In this document: piece by piece, positions 41,766 to 51,643 of the stretch
How positions within the stretch are numbered: the first letter of the stretch is position 1
How the letters are laid out: each line of letters starts with the position of its first letter
From: Priestia filamentosa
GTDB lineage: Bacteria; Bacillota; Bacilli; Bacillales; Bacillaceae_H
NCBI RefSeq assembly: GCF_900177535.1
Contig: NZ_FXAJ01000002.1
Coordinates: forward strand, 806,001 to 870,000
Direction of reading: 5' to 3'
Length of the DNA stretch: 64,000 nucleotides
Position numbers and translations under genes: made by a program
Notes under the pieces: generated by a model
Told to the model about the DNA's origin: nothing
Databases searched by the model: none
The model's input: the letters and a program-made list of their open reading frames with translations, nothing else

Positions 41766-41811
41766 TAAACCGGTTTAGTAATAGTATAAAACAAATGTAA
41801 GCGCTTCTCAA
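41766..41811 (-). promoter_or_regulatory. Promoter, LacI-type operator and cre-like site for hxlAB
   Basis: Minus strand: -35 TTGAGA (41811-41806), 17-base spacer containing AGCGCTTACA (cre-like), -10 TATACT (41788-41783). The 12-bp palindrome TAAACCGGTTTA (41766-41777) lies just downstream, where bound repressor would block transcription. The same layout precedes the kinase operon at 46078-46136. Confidence 0.8.
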
Positions 41812-41819
41812 TCATTAAA

Positions 41820-41853
41820 ATAAAAAAGTGAGCCTTTATAACTCACTTTTTTA
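41820..41853. terminator. Bidirectional terminator after the LacI gene
   Basis: AAAAAAGTGAG pairs with CTCACTTTTTT. It partly overlaps the end of the LacI coding sequence. Confidence 0.85.
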
Positions 41854-42868
41854 TTTTAAGAGGCTTTGGACCCGTTGTTTCGCGAATTATTAGCATGCAT
41901 TGATACTCATTTTGTTCAATTGGTGTTGCCTCTTTTTGAATTTGACGAATGAGTAAACTTGCTGCTTTTTCTCCCATTTCAAAGGCTGGATGTGAAACAG
42001 TTGTAACAGAAGGCGTAGATACTTCTGCATGCGGAATATTATCATACACAATTAATGATAAATCGTTTGGAATTGATAACTTCTTACGTTTAATATATTT
42101 TTGCACTTCAATGAAAACTAAGTCATTTCCAGCAAGCAAAGCTGTTGGAGGTTCAGAATAAGAAAAAAGCTCGTCTAACTTCTCTTGCATGCGCGTTTTT
42201 TCACAGTTAATAATAAATTTTTCATCTACAGCAACATCTCGTTCTCGTAAAGCTTGTTTATACCCTTCTACACGTTCGATCCGCGGAGAAATTGTAAGAG
42301 GCTCTGTTATAATCGCTATTTTCTCATGACCAAGATCTAATAAATGGGAAATAGCTTCGTGCGTTGCTTCACGGTTATTAACAAAAATAGATGGAACTTT
42401 CCCTGTGAGCTCCTCTACTTTTCGGTCCATTACAACAATGGGGTATTCTTCCTTTACCATTTGTTCATAAAGCTTAGTATTTTCTCCTGTTGGAAACAAA
42501 ACAAGTCCATCCACTTGTTTAGCTTTTAACATTTCAATATATTTCTTCTCTTTTTCCGGGTTATCGTCTGCATTGCAAATGATGGCGTGAATATCATACT
42601 TATGGCAGTAGTCTTCAATCGCACGAATTACTTCAGTTGAAAGGTGATGCATAATATTTGCAATAATAATGCCAATCATTGATGTGCGTTTTTGCTTTAG
42701 ACTTCGCGCTAGATAGTTTGGCTGATAGCCTAATGTCTCAATTGCTTGTTGAATTCTTTTTTTCGTCTCTTCTCCCATATATTGATATCTTTTATTAATA
42801 TATTGAGATACTGTACTTTTGGATACATTTGCTGCTTTTGCAACGTCAAGCATCGTTACTTTCTGCAT
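41843..42868 (-). CDS. LacI-family repressor of the sugar locus
   Basis: 341 residues. N-terminal helix-turn-helix TMLDVAKAANVSKSTVSQYINKRYQYMGEETKKRIQQAIETLGYQPN (4-50), hinge, then a periplasmic-binding-like effector domain. Likely binds TAAACCGGTTTA-type palindromes before hxlA and before the isomerase-kinase-transporter operon. Its gene lies between the two operons, set off by terminators on both sides. Confidence 0.9.
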   Translation of the reverse strand: MQKVTMLDVAKAANVSKSTVSQYINKRYQYMGEETKKRIQQAIETLGYQPNYLARSLKQKRTSMIGIIIANIMHHLSTEVIRAIEDYCHKYDIHAIICNADDNPEKEKKYIEMLKAKQVDGLVLFPTGENTKLYEQMVKEEYPIVVMDRKVEELTGKVPSIFVNNREATHEAISHLLDLGHEKIAIITEPLTISPRIERVEGYKQALRERDVAVDEKFIINCEKTRMQEKLDELFSYSEPPTALLAGNDLVFIEVQKYIKRKKLSIPNDLSLIVYDNIPHAEVSTPSVTTVSHPAFEMGEKAASLLIRQIQKEATPIEQNEYQCMLIIRETTGPKPLKIKK

Positions 42869-43002
42869 ATCATCCGTCCTTTTTCTATTTCTATGTTATG
42901 GGTGAAGCTGTTTATTAATAGTTTAAACAAAACGAACAGAAAAAGAAAAGCTTTCAGCACCGGAAATTCACGAGGCTTTCCAACTTTTCTTTCGCATTAA
43001 AA

Positions 43003-43032
43003 GAACAATCAGAGGGATGCCTCTCTGATTGA
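43003..43032 (-). terminator. Terminator after the MFS gene
   Basis: On the minus strand CAATCAGAGAGG pairs with CCTCTGATTG and is followed by TTCTTTTAA. Confidence 0.65.
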
Positions 43033-43036
43033 TGAT

Positions 43037-44317
43037 TTACGCCATTTTTTCAACGTGTTTTACAGCTTCTTTCTTTCCTGGCTTTTTTGTTGCAACAATC
43101 GTAAGGATGGCTGCAATGAATAAGGAACCAGCCATAAATACATAAGAAGCACCGAATCCACCTGTTAATCCGTTCAAATATCCAACAATATATGACCCAA
43201 GGAAAGAACCGAGTGCTCCCATACTATTAATCAATGCCATTGCTCCTCCTGCTACATTTCGAGGTAGAATTTCAGGAATAATTGCAAAGAACGGACCGTA
43301 TGGTGCATACATTGTTCCACCTGCAATAACTAGCAATGTAAACGAAAGCCAAAAATTACTTGTACCAATAAGGTATGATCCAGCAAAAGCAAGTGCTCCA
43401 ACTAATAGGAATGGCCATACAAAAGCACTTCTATTTAGAAACTTATCAGAAAGATATGAAACCGCTAACATTAATACAACGGCTAAAACGTATGGAACAG
43501 AGGAAAGCCAGCCTGTTTTTACTATATCCATGTTTGGCGCTGCTTTAATAATAGATGGTAACCACATTACAAATCCGTATACTCCAATGCTCCATAGTGC
43601 ATATTGAATACTTAATAAAATAACAGTTCGATTTTTAAAAGCTTCCTTATAGCCTTTAACAGGTTTGATTCCTCTCTGTTCTTTTTCTAACTCTTCTTGT
43701 AGATCTCTCTTTTCTTCAGATGATAACCATTTTGCATCTTTTGGTTCATCACTTACTAGCTTCCACCATAGAAATGCCCAAATAACAGCAGGAAATCCTT
43801 CTAAAATAAACATCCATCTCCAACCAAATGATTCCAATAGATAACCAGATACAATTGACATCCACAAAACAGTAGCTGGATTACCTAAAATCAGAAACGT
43901 GTTTGCACGGGAACGTTCAGCTTTTGTAAACCAGTGGCTTAAGAAAACAAGCATCGCTGGCATAACAGCGCTTTCAACAACCCCTAAGGCAAAACGAATA
44001 ACAAATAAGAAGCCAACATGACTAACTAAACCTGTCGCAGTCGCAAGTCCTCCCCATAAAATAAGTGACCAGAAAATGAGTTTTTTCGCACTTTTCTTTT
44101 CAGCATAGTGTGCGCCGGGAATTTGGAAGAAGAAATAGCCTAAGAAAAACAAGGAACCGAGCAAAGACGAAATAGCTGGTGTAATATGCAAATCTTTTGC
44201 TAATCCAGCAGCGGCTCCAAATCCATAATTCGCTCTGTCTAAGTATGCTAAACTGTACGTAATAAATACTACCGGAATTAATCGTAGCCATCTTTGTTTT
44301 GCAATCTGTTTTTTCAT
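43037..44317 (-). CDS. MFS transporter, anion:cation symporter (sugar-acid) type
   Basis: 426 residues, 12 membrane helices. Family marks: YLDRANYGFGAAAGLAKDL at the first loop, RFALGVVESAVMPAMLVFLSHWFTKAERSRAN, and a middle loop with AKWLSSEEK. Members of this subfamily carry hexuronates, glucarate, gluconate-like acids and related compounds. Third gene of the isomerase-kinase operon, 2 bases after the kinase. Confidence 0.85.
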   Translation of the reverse strand: MKKQIAKQRWLRLIPVVFITYSLAYLDRANYGFGAAAGLAKDLHITPAISSLLGSLFFLGYFFFQIPGAHYAEKKSAKKLIFWSLILWGGLATATGLVSHVGFLFVIRFALGVVESAVMPAMLVFLSHWFTKAERSRANTFLILGNPATVLWMSIVSGYLLESFGWRWMFILEGFPAVIWAFLWWKLVSDEPKDAKWLSSEEKRDLQEELEKEQRGIKPVKGYKEAFKNRTVILLSIQYALWSIGVYGFVMWLPSIIKAAPNMDIVKTGWLSSVPYVLAVVLMLAVSYLSDKFLNRSAFVWPFLLVGALAFAGSYLIGTSNFWLSFTLLVIAGGTMYAPYGPFFAIIPEILPRNVAGGAMALINSMGALGSFLGSYIVGYLNGLTGGFGASYVFMAGSLFIAAILTIVATKKPGKKEAVKHVEKMA

Positions 44318-44319
44318 CT

Positions 44320-45279
44320 TTACTTCACTCCTTGTGTATGCGATTGTAAATAAGATTGTAGCTCTTTCTCTGTTGGGTATCCATCGTTATCTCCTTTTGT
44401 ACCAACAGCAAGGGCTCCAATTGCATTTCCTCTTCGGATGGAGTCCCAAATTGATTTTCCTTTTACTAACCCGCTAAGCAAGCCGCATGCAAAGCCATCT
44501 CCTGCTCCAACGGTATCAACAATGTGTGGAACTTCAAACCCTGCAACAGTTCCTTCTTCGTAAGAAGTTTTAAAATAGGCCCCTTGTTCACCTAGTTTAA
44601 TCACAACAACCTCAACCCCGCTATCTAAATAATACGACGCAATGTCTTCGGGCTGTTTGTAACCTGTAAGTAGCTCTCCTTCATGAATACCAGGTAAAAC
44701 ATAGTTTGCTTGTTTAGCTGTTTCATTTGTCACTTTAATCATTTCCTCCTGAGATGACCAAAGCGATGGGCGTAAGTTTGGATCAAAAGAAACCGTTTTT
44801 TGTGCTTTTTTCATAAAGTTTAAAGCATATTGAGCAAATTCACGTGTTTCGTGAGAAAGTGCAAGCGGAATTCCTGTCATATGCAAATGAGCTGCTGAGT
44901 TAAAATACATATGATGAAAATCACCTATATTTAAATGACTCGCAGCCGAGTTCTTTCGGAAATAAAAAACATCTGGATCTCCTTCTGTTACTTTTGATTT
45001 CATTTGGAAGCCTGTTGAATGATGTTCATCATACAATACTCCATCAATATTAACATTCTCTTCTTGAAGTCTATTCATAATAAATGTTCCAAACGGATCA
45101 CGTCCGACCTTGCTTACCCACGCTGACTGGACGCCTAAGCGAGCTAACCCAATTGCAACATTTGTTTCTGCCCCTGCTAACTCTTTTGTAAATCCATTAA
45201 TCTCATGTAATAGTCCTTGTTCATTTGCCATAAACATGGCCATTGCTTCTCCGAACGTAATCACATCTAACTTTTTCAT
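44320..45279 (-). CDS. PfkB-family sugar kinase, KdgK-like
   Basis: 319 residues. N-terminal GEAMAMFMANEQGLLHEINGFTKELAGAETNVAIGLARLG and C-terminal DTVGAGDGFACGLLSGL with catalytic Asp in GAGD. Closest in style to 2-keto-3-deoxygluconate kinases. It would phosphorylate the imported sugar or sugar acid. Coupled to the isomerase gene by an ATGA overlap. Confidence 0.85.
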   Translation of the reverse strand: MKKLDVITFGEAMAMFMANEQGLLHEINGFTKELAGAETNVAIGLARLGVQSAWVSKVGRDPFGTFIMNRLQEENVNIDGVLYDEHHSTGFQMKSKVTEGDPDVFYFRKNSAASHLNIGDFHHMYFNSAAHLHMTGIPLALSHETREFAQYALNFMKKAQKTVSFDPNLRPSLWSSQEEMIKVTNETAKQANYVLPGIHEGELLTGYKQPEDIASYYLDSGVEVVVIKLGEQGAYFKTSYEEGTVAGFEVPHIVDTVGAGDGFACGLLSGLVKGKSIWDSIRRGNAIGALAVGTKGDNDGYPTEKELQSYLQSHTQGVK

Positions 45280-46043
45280 ACGAATTCCTCACTTTCGGTT
45301 ACTGAGTTAATATGTTTTGCTAGTGAATCAATGTGGTGAATGGACTCAATAGGAAATTCCAGAGCTTTTACTGTTGCTTGTGGAAACGCTAACAAAATAT
45401 CTTTCCACTTTTCGTACAAATCATCTAAAATTGACACAGTGACTAACTTACCGTTTAATGAATAAACATGTTTTAAATGAATGTACTGAACATAAGAGCC
45501 TAGTTTTTTTATAGCTTCTAAGAAGGATTGATTGGTATATAGCCAGTTGCCGCTATCAAACGTCATAGCTACGTTCACACTAGATTTAGAAGCCTCTTCA
45601 AAGAATTTTTGCAATCGCTTAATATTACCTCCATAAGAAGTTTGATCATTTTCAACAAACAGTTGAAGAGTCCGATAATCACTTAAAAAGTGCTGTAACT
45701 CCTCTAAGCTTGATTTCCCTTCTTGATAAAAACCTAGCGAAACTTTAATCCACTGTGCGTGAAGCTCTTCCCCTTCTTCAAAAATCACTCTTAGTTCGTG
45801 TTGATTTAAGGAACCATCTTCTAACCATAATTGGATTGGTGCAGAGTACACAATAAATAAGGAAGTTTCTTCAAGCCTTTTTTTAGTCTTAGTCCTATCA
45901 TTCTCTTTGTCTCTAAATAATTCTCGTCTAATTTCAACCCCGTACACGCCCTTTTCATGTAACGGTTTAATAAATGAATGTTGACCGTTTTCTTCAAGCT
46001 CATTTTGTGGAAATGCGTTTAAAGGAATAATTAATTTTTCCAT
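45276..46043 (-). CDS. TIM-barrel sugar (phosphate) isomerase/epimerase-like protein
   Basis: 255 residues from ATG 46043 (AAGGAGC upstream). Xylose isomerase-like TIM barrel pattern: GVYGVEIRRELFRD, LKVSLGFY-like strand IKVSLGFYQE, VAMTFDSGNWLYTNQ (metal Asp) and YIHLKHV (metal His). Probably an epimerase or isomerase of the substrate. First gene of the operon behind the LacI-type promoter. Confidence 0.75.
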   Translation of the reverse strand: MEKLIIPLNAFPQNELEENGQHSFIKPLHEKGVYGVEIRRELFRDKENDRTKTKKRLEETSLFIVYSAPIQLWLEDGSLNQHELRVIFEEGEELHAQWIKVSLGFYQEGKSSLEELQHFLSDYRTLQLFVENDQTSYGGNIKRLQKFFEEASKSSVNVAMTFDSGNWLYTNQSFLEAIKKLGSYVQYIHLKHVYSLNGKLVTVSILDDLYEKWKDILLAFPQATVKALEFPIESIHHIDSLAKHINSVTESEEFV

Positions 46044-46077
46044 AGACATGCTCCTTACATTATACAACCCTCTTTAG

Positions 46078-46136
46078 AAAACCGGTTTAGTAAAACGGTT
46101 TAGTTAGATTATAAAACTATTGTAAGCGCTTTTCAA
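46078..46136 (-). promoter_or_regulatory. Promoter, two LacI-type operators and cre-like site for the isomerase operon
   Basis: Minus strand: -35 TTGAAA (46136-46131), 17-base spacer AGCGCTTACAATAGTTT, -10 TATAAT (46113-46108), then TAAACCGTTTTA (46102-46091) and TAAACCGGTTTT (46089-46078). It is nearly a copy of the hxlA promoter in order and spacing. Confidence 0.82.
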
Positions 46137-46249
46137 TAGTTTTTTATGAAAAGTCTGATATTGATAAATTTGCCTATTTTCTATCCTCCTTTTTAAACTA
46201 ACCGCACTCTTTTATTTCAAACAAGAGACTTATAAAATGATAGATACCA

Positions 46250-46296
46250 AAAAGAGCGCGAAATCCTTCAAAAAAAGGTTTTCGCACTCTTCTATT
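46250..46296 (-). terminator. Terminator after the CitMHS gene
   Basis: On the minus strand AAGAGTGCGAAAACC pairs with GGATTTCGCGCTCTT and is followed by TTTGG; an inner U-run forms the loop. Confidence 0.75.
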
Positions 46297-46307
46297 TTAA
46301 TGAGTAG

Positions 46308-47606
46308 TTATAAAGAAATAGCACCTGTCAGTAAAGCAACAATAATCATAACTGTACACGTTCCTAAAGCCCACTTTATTATAAATTTTTGATGATCTCC
46401 AAAATCAACCTTTGCCATGCCGACTAATAGATGAGTAGAAGCAATTAAAGGACTCATGGCGTGTATTGGTTGTCCGAGGATAGAAGCTCGCGCAATTTCA
46501 ACTGAATCTATCCCGTAAGCTTCTGCGGTTTGCGCAATAATCGGGACTACGCCAAAATAATATGGATCATTTGCCATTACGTAAGTGAGCGGAAGACTCG
46601 TAATGGCTGTAATAAGCGCAAAATAACCTCCTAACTCTTCTGGAATAATGGCAATTAAACTGTTGGCCATCTCATCTACCATATGTGTTCCTGAAAGAAT
46701 TCCAGTGAACACACCAGAAGCAAAGATTAAAGCAACAACGATTACAACGCTGTCTGCATGAGCACCGAGTACTTTTTTCTGAATGTCTAGATTAGGATAA
46801 TTAATTAATAAAGCTAAAGAAAAAGCGATTACAAACAACACTGGTAAAGGAAGTATCCCTAAAACTAATGCTACAATTAGCGCAATCGTTAATAGTGCAT
46901 TGAACCATGTAAGATGAGGTCGTCTTAAATTCGACTCTAGAGCTGCAGCTTGTTGATGCTGAGATAAATCTCTAGATAAATCTATATTCATGACGCCTAA
47001 TCGTTTTCGTTCTTTTTTTCCAAGAATATAGGCGGTGAATAATACCCATACAATACCTCCTAGCATAACCGGAACAAGAGGAAGAAACACATCGTTTACA
47101 TCAAGCTTTAATGCACTTGCAGCTCTAGCCGTTGGCCCTCCCCATGGAAGCATATTCATGACGCCAAACGACATCATGGATACACAGGTTAGAATAAGGG
47201 GATTCATTCCTAAACGCTGATATAGTGGTAACAATGCAGAAACTGTAATGATGTAGGTTGTGGTGCCGTCACCGTCTAAGGCAACAAGACCGGCAAGAAT
47301 TGCCGTTCCAAACACAACTTTTAAAGGATCTCCTTTAACAATAGATAAAATCTTAGAAATGAGTGGATCAAACAAACCGGCTTCAATCATAATCCCAAAA
47401 TACAGAACGGCAAACATGAGCATAATCCCAGTAGGGGCAACACTGCTTAACCCTTCTAAAATCATTGGTCCTAACTCTTTGGCAAACCCACCAATAAGCG
47501 CAAAAACTAATGGAACCACAATTAATGCAAGTAAAGCTGACATTTTCCTTGTTACAATTAAAAAGATGAAGCAGGCCATCATTGTAAATCCCAATAAAGA
47601 AATCAT
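46308..47606 (-). CDS. CitMHS-family organic-acid transporter
   Basis: 432 residues, about 11-12 membrane segments. Family features: a long conserved early part (IVTRKMSALLALIVVPLVFALIGGF), DGDGTTTYIITVSALLPLYQRLGMNPL (about 112-138) and the C-terminal NDPYYFGVVPIIAQTAEAYG. It imports citrate or a related tricarboxylate with a metal ion or proton. A perfect cre site lies just upstream. Second ATG (47606) is better spaced. Confidence 0.85.
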   Translation of the reverse strand: MISLLGFTMMACFIFLIVTRKMSALLALIVVPLVFALIGGFAKELGPMILEGLSSVAPTGIMLMFAVLYFGIMIEAGLFDPLISKILSIVKGDPLKVVFGTAILAGLVALDGDGTTTYIITVSALLPLYQRLGMNPLILTCVSMMSFGVMNMLPWGGPTARAASALKLDVNDVFLPLVPVMLGGIVWVLFTAYILGKKERKRLGVMNIDLSRDLSQHQQAAALESNLRRPHLTWFNALLTIALIVALVLGILPLPVLFVIAFSLALLINYPNLDIQKKVLGAHADSVVIVVALIFASGVFTGILSGTHMVDEMANSLIAIIPEELGGYFALITAITSLPLTYVMANDPYYFGVVPIIAQTAEAYGIDSVEIARASILGQPIHAMSPLIASTHLLVGMAKVDFGDHQKFIIKWALGTCTVMIIVALLTGAISL

Positions 47607-47621
47607 CATATCCCCCCTATT

Positions 47622-47636
47622 TGAATACGCTTACAA
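47622..47636 (-). promoter_or_regulatory. cre site (CcpA) upstream of the CitMHS gene
   Basis: TTGTAAGCGTATTCA on the minus strand fits the consensus WTGNAANCGNWNNCW at every position and lies just before the ribosome site. Glucose repression by CcpA is expected. Confidence 0.75.
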
Positions 47637-47793
47637 AATGAATTAATATAAATCTCAAAAGTCTTTTTTATAACAATAGTGGGAATAAGAATCCAAGACA
47701 CACCTTTATTCTTGAATTCTTATTTCACTCTTCGTCTTTTTAGGTAAAATGCTACTCTAATAATTATCTCTTAAACTATTATTGAATCATCTT

Positions 47794-50535
47794 TTAGTGA
47801 GATGTCTGGGCTGATTTCCCCTTTTGATTTATCATTTGACGTAAGACGGTTTGCATAATCCCACCGTTATGATAATAATCAATGTCTACTGCATTATCCA
47901 AACGTACGATCACATTAAATTCAAAAGAAGTATAATCTTGACGAATAGCTTTAACTTTTATTTTTTGCTTTGGTTTAATCTTGTTGCATAGCCCTATTGT
48001 TTCAAACGTCTCATCACCGACAATCCCAAGTGTTGACGCATCCTCTCCTTCTATAAACTGAAGAGGAAGCACTCCCATTCCGACTAAGTTGCTGCGATGA
48101 ATTCTTTCAAAGCTTTGTGCTATTACAGCTTTCACCCCTAGTAGATACGTTCCTTTTGCTGCCCAGTCACGAGAGCTTCCTGTCCCATATTCTTTACCAG
48201 CAATAACAACCAGTGGCGTTTTATCTTCTCTGTACGTCATAGCCGCATCGTAAATAGACATAATTTGCCCTGTTGGTAAATACTTAGTTATCCCTCCTTC
48301 ATAACCTGGAACCATTCTATTGCGAATTCGAATGTTGGCAAAAGCACCTCGAATCATAACTTCATGATTTCCTCGTCGCGAAGGATAAGAGTTAAAATCT
48401 TTTGGACTGACTCCTTGCTGTTGGAGATACATTCCTGCCGGGCTATCAGACTTTATGGCTCCTGATGGAGAAAGATGGTCAGTTGTGATAGAATCACCAA
48501 GTAAAGCAAGAGAACGGGCCCCTTTAATATCTTCAATATTTCTAAGTTTTTCAGGTACATCTCTTAAAAATGGTGGTTCTTGAATATAGGTAGAAGATGA
48601 ATCCCATTCGTATAGATCTCCTTCTGAAATATGGATTGCATTCCAGCTTTCATTCGCTGTATATACATTTTGGTAGCGTTCACGAAAAAGCTCAGGACGA
48701 ACTGCATTTCCCATCCATTCTTGAACTTCTTCAGAAGATGGCCAAATATCTTTTAAGTAAACAGGCTTTTTGTTTTGATCATAGCCAATTGGATCACTAG
48801 TCATATTAATATCCACTGTTCCTGCTAGAGCATAAGCAACAACAAGTGGAGGAGACGCTAAGTAATTAGCCTGAATTTGAGGATGTACACGACCTTCAAA
48901 ATTTCGATTTCCTGATAAAACTCCCCCCACAGCTAAATTGTGATCACTAATAGCCCTACTTACCTCATCAGAAAGCGGACCTGAGTTTCCAATACAGGTT
49001 GCACACCCGTATCCTGCAACATGAAACCCTAATTCCTCCAAATATCTTAACAATCCAGACTCTCTTAAATAATCCGTCACAACACGTGAACCAGGTGTTA
49101 ACGAGCTTTTTACATAAGGAGCTTTACGAAGACCTTTTTCGACTGCTTTTTTGGCAACTAATCCTGCTGTGATAAGAACGTTCGGATTTGATGTATTTGT
49201 ACAGCTTGTAATCGCCGCAAGAACAACAGAACCATTTTTTATAATGGACTCTTCTCCATTCTCATGCTTTACGACCACTTCTTTTGCTAAATCGCTCTCA
49301 CTAAGATCATATCCGCCCTTTTCAACCTTTTCACGCATTACATTATGATATTGTTTTTTCATCCTAGTTAATTCAACTCGATCTTGCGGACGTTTAGGAC
49401 CAGCAAGACATGAAACAACAGTAGATAGATCAAGCTCAACTACATCTGAATAAATGGCTTCAGGACTGTTTTCATCTAAAAACATTCCTTGAGCTTTGTA
49501 ATACGATTCCACAAGAGCTATTTGTTCTTCACTACGCCCAATGAGTTTTAAATAGTTTAGTGTTTCTTGATCTACAGGAAAGAAACCCATTGTTGCCCCA
49601 TACTCAGGTGCCATATTGGCTATTGTTGCTCGATCTGCAGTGCTCATCTTCCCTACACCAGGACCGAAAAATTCAATAAACTTACCAACAACACCCTTTT
49701 TCCGCAGCAAATTTGTTACTGTTAATGCTAAGTCTGTTGCTGTTGCTCCTTCAGGAAGAGACCCTGTTAGTTTGAACCCAACAACTTCAGGAATAACAAA
49801 ATATAAAGGTTGCCCTAGCATTGCTGCTTCTGCTTCAATTCCCCCTACTCCCCAAGCTACTACTCCTAGTCCATTAACCATTGTTGTATGGGAATCTGTT
49901 CCAACAAGAGAATCAGGATAAATTTCAATATCGCCGTCCCTTTCTTTTGTAACTGCAACTGATGATAAATATTCCATATTAATTTGATGCATAATGCCTG
50001 TTGCAGGTGGAACGACTAGAAGATTGTTAAAAGCGTTTTGAGCCCATTTAAAAAAGCGAAACCGTTCCTTGTTACGTTCAAAATTAATCCTTTCATTTAA
50101 TTCCATTGCATCAGGTCTTCCGAAGTAGTCCACTGTTACAGAATGGTCGACTACAAGATCAACAGGAATTAATGGATTGACTTTTGAAACATCTTCTCCA
50201 AGCCGTTTTACCGTCTCTCTCATTGCAGCTAAATCAACAATGGCAGGAAGACCTGTTGTGTCATGCAGAAGAATACGTGAAGGTTTAAAAGGCACTTCTT
50301 GGTTGGAATCACGTTCAACAGCCCAATTGGCTAATCTTTCCACATGCTCTTTCGTAATATTAACTCCATCGTATTCCCTTATGACAGATTCGAGCAGTAC
50401 TTTTATTGAATAAGGCAACCGAGAGATGTTTCCTATCCCCTTTTCCTCTAATGAATTTATTTTGTAATAGCTATAAACTTTTTCACCTACTTTAAGAGTG
50501 GCTTGTGTCTTAAAAATGTCTCTTTTCTCATCCAT
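47794..50535 (-). CDS. acnA: Aconitate hydratase AcnA
   Basis: 913 residues from the ATG at 50535 (AAGGGG upstream). Isomerises citrate to isocitrate through aconitate. Fe-S cysteines lie in ITSCTNTSNP and GCATCIGNSG; active-site blocks LVGTDSHTTMVNGLGV and GTGSSRDWAAKGTYLLGVKAVIAQSFERIHRSNLVGMGVLP are present. Placed after a LysR regulator and before a citrate-type transporter, it may be a substrate-inducible copy next to a housekeeping aconitase elsewhere; this cannot be checked here. Confidence 0.93.
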   Translation of the reverse strand: MDEKRDIFKTQATLKVGEKVYSYYKINSLEEKGIGNISRLPYSIKVLLESVIREYDGVNITKEHVERLANWAVERDSNQEVPFKPSRILLHDTTGLPAIVDLAAMRETVKRLGEDVSKVNPLIPVDLVVDHSVTVDYFGRPDAMELNERINFERNKERFRFFKWAQNAFNNLLVVPPATGIMHQINMEYLSSVAVTKERDGDIEIYPDSLVGTDSHTTMVNGLGVVAWGVGGIEAEAAMLGQPLYFVIPEVVGFKLTGSLPEGATATDLALTVTNLLRKKGVVGKFIEFFGPGVGKMSTADRATIANMAPEYGATMGFFPVDQETLNYLKLIGRSEEQIALVESYYKAQGMFLDENSPEAIYSDVVELDLSTVVSCLAGPKRPQDRVELTRMKKQYHNVMREKVEKGGYDLSESDLAKEVVVKHENGEESIIKNGSVVLAAITSCTNTSNPNVLITAGLVAKKAVEKGLRKAPYVKSSLTPGSRVVTDYLRESGLLRYLEELGFHVAGYGCATCIGNSGPLSDEVSRAISDHNLAVGGVLSGNRNFEGRVHPQIQANYLASPPLVVAYALAGTVDINMTSDPIGYDQNKKPVYLKDIWPSSEEVQEWMGNAVRPELFRERYQNVYTANESWNAIHISEGDLYEWDSSSTYIQEPPFLRDVPEKLRNIEDIKGARSLALLGDSITTDHLSPSGAIKSDSPAGMYLQQQGVSPKDFNSYPSRRGNHEVMIRGAFANIRIRNRMVPGYEGGITKYLPTGQIMSIYDAAMTYREDKTPLVVIAGKEYGTGSSRDWAAKGTYLLGVKAVIAQSFERIHRSNLVGMGVLPLQFIEGEDASTLGIVGDETFETIGLCNKIKPKQKIKVKAIRQDYTSFEFNVIVRLDNAVDIDYYHNGGIMQTVLRQMINQKGKSAQTSH

Positions 50536-50755
50536 ACTTTTCAACCCCTTAGGTCTTTCTCTATTTTCCATAGGTTTATTGTATTGTAAATAATGAAGTC
50601 ATAAAAATATCAATATTTCATAGTTATGTATGCAACTTTTTCATGACAAAGGTTTGTCCTTCTTCTTTTTTAACGGGGCTTTGTGTGCTATTGTTCTAGT
50701 AAGCTATCCATAAAATAGCCGTCATAAAGACCGTTAAGCAAAGGGGGAACATCAC

Positions 50756-51625
50756 GTGGATAATCGTGATTGGCTTATTTTACATACGTTATTTCATGAG
50801 AAAAACATCACAAAGACGGGGAAAATCCTGTATATTGCTCAACCAACGTTAACAAAACGTTTAAAACAAATTGAAACAGAGTTAGGAGTAAAAATTGTTG
50901 ACAGAGGGATAAAAGGAGTTCAATTTACACCTCAAGGAGAATACATTGCAAAGCGTGCTGAAGAAGTGCTTCATATCTTTCGTGAGATAAAGGAAGATAT
51001 TGATAACTTTAATCATAGTGTGTCAGGGACGTTAAGATTAGGTGTATCAAACTTTATTAGCAAGTACAAACTTCCCATTCTATTAAAGCTGTTTAAGGAG
51101 CAATATCCTGACGTCGAGTTTCAAGTAGACACAGGTTACAGTAAGGATATTTTTAATTTAGTTTACACTCAATCTTCGCATATTGGGTTTATTCGCGGAG
51201 AATACAGCTGGCCAGATCAAAAGCACTTATTATTTGAAGAAGAGTTATGTATAGCGTCTAAACATCCCATTCAACTTGACAAGCTTCCCCATTTACCGAG
51301 GATTGACTACCGAACAGATCAGCTGTACAAACAGTTAGTGGAAAATTGGTGGACAGAACACTATTCCGAGCCACCATACATTGCGATGTCTGTTGACCAA
51401 GGAGATACATGCAAGGAGATGGTGTTAAACGGATTAGGTTATGCCATTATGCCCTCCCTCTTTCTGCGTGACATAGAGAATATTCATAAAATTCATCTAA
51501 AAGATAAAGAAGGAAAAAAGATAACTCAAAAGACGTGGATGTTTTATTATAATGAATCAACAGAGTTAAATGTTGTCAGCGCATTTGTAGATTTTATAAA
51601 GGAATTAGATGTCTATCACCTTTAA
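50756..51625 (+). CDS. LysR-family regulator, divergent from acnA
   Basis: 289 residues, GTG start after AAAGGGGG. Helix-turn-helix NITKTGKILYIAQPTLTKRLKQIETELGVKIVDR (about 17-50). Divergent from acnA with about 220 bases between. It likely responds to the acid taken up by the CitMHS transporter and activates acnA; its terminator at 51644-51720 faces the RraA gene. Confidence 0.88.
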   Translation: MDNRDWLILHTLFHEKNITKTGKILYIAQPTLTKRLKQIETELGVKIVDRGIKGVQFTPQGEYIAKRAEEVLHIFREIKEDIDNFNHSVSGTLRLGVSNFISKYKLPILLKLFKEQYPDVEFQVDTGYSKDIFNLVYTQSSHIGFIRGEYSWPDQKHLLFEEELCIASKHPIQLDKLPHLPRIDYRTDQLYKQLVENWWTEHYSEPPYIAMSVDQGDTCKEMVLNGLGYAIMPSLFLRDIENIHKIHLKDKEGKKITQKTWMFYYNESTELNVVSAFVDFIKELDVYHL

Positions 51626-51643
51626 TCCCCTAAAAAAATAATA

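Noticed and set aside
41796-41810. Perfect cre site before hxlA
   Set aside because: TGTAAGCGCTTCTCA is one base longer than the consensus; kept only as cre-like.
47035-50413. Several long plus-strand frames opposite the transporter and aconitase genes
   Set aside because: They are shadows of GC-richer coding sequence; none has a ribosome site or a family pattern.
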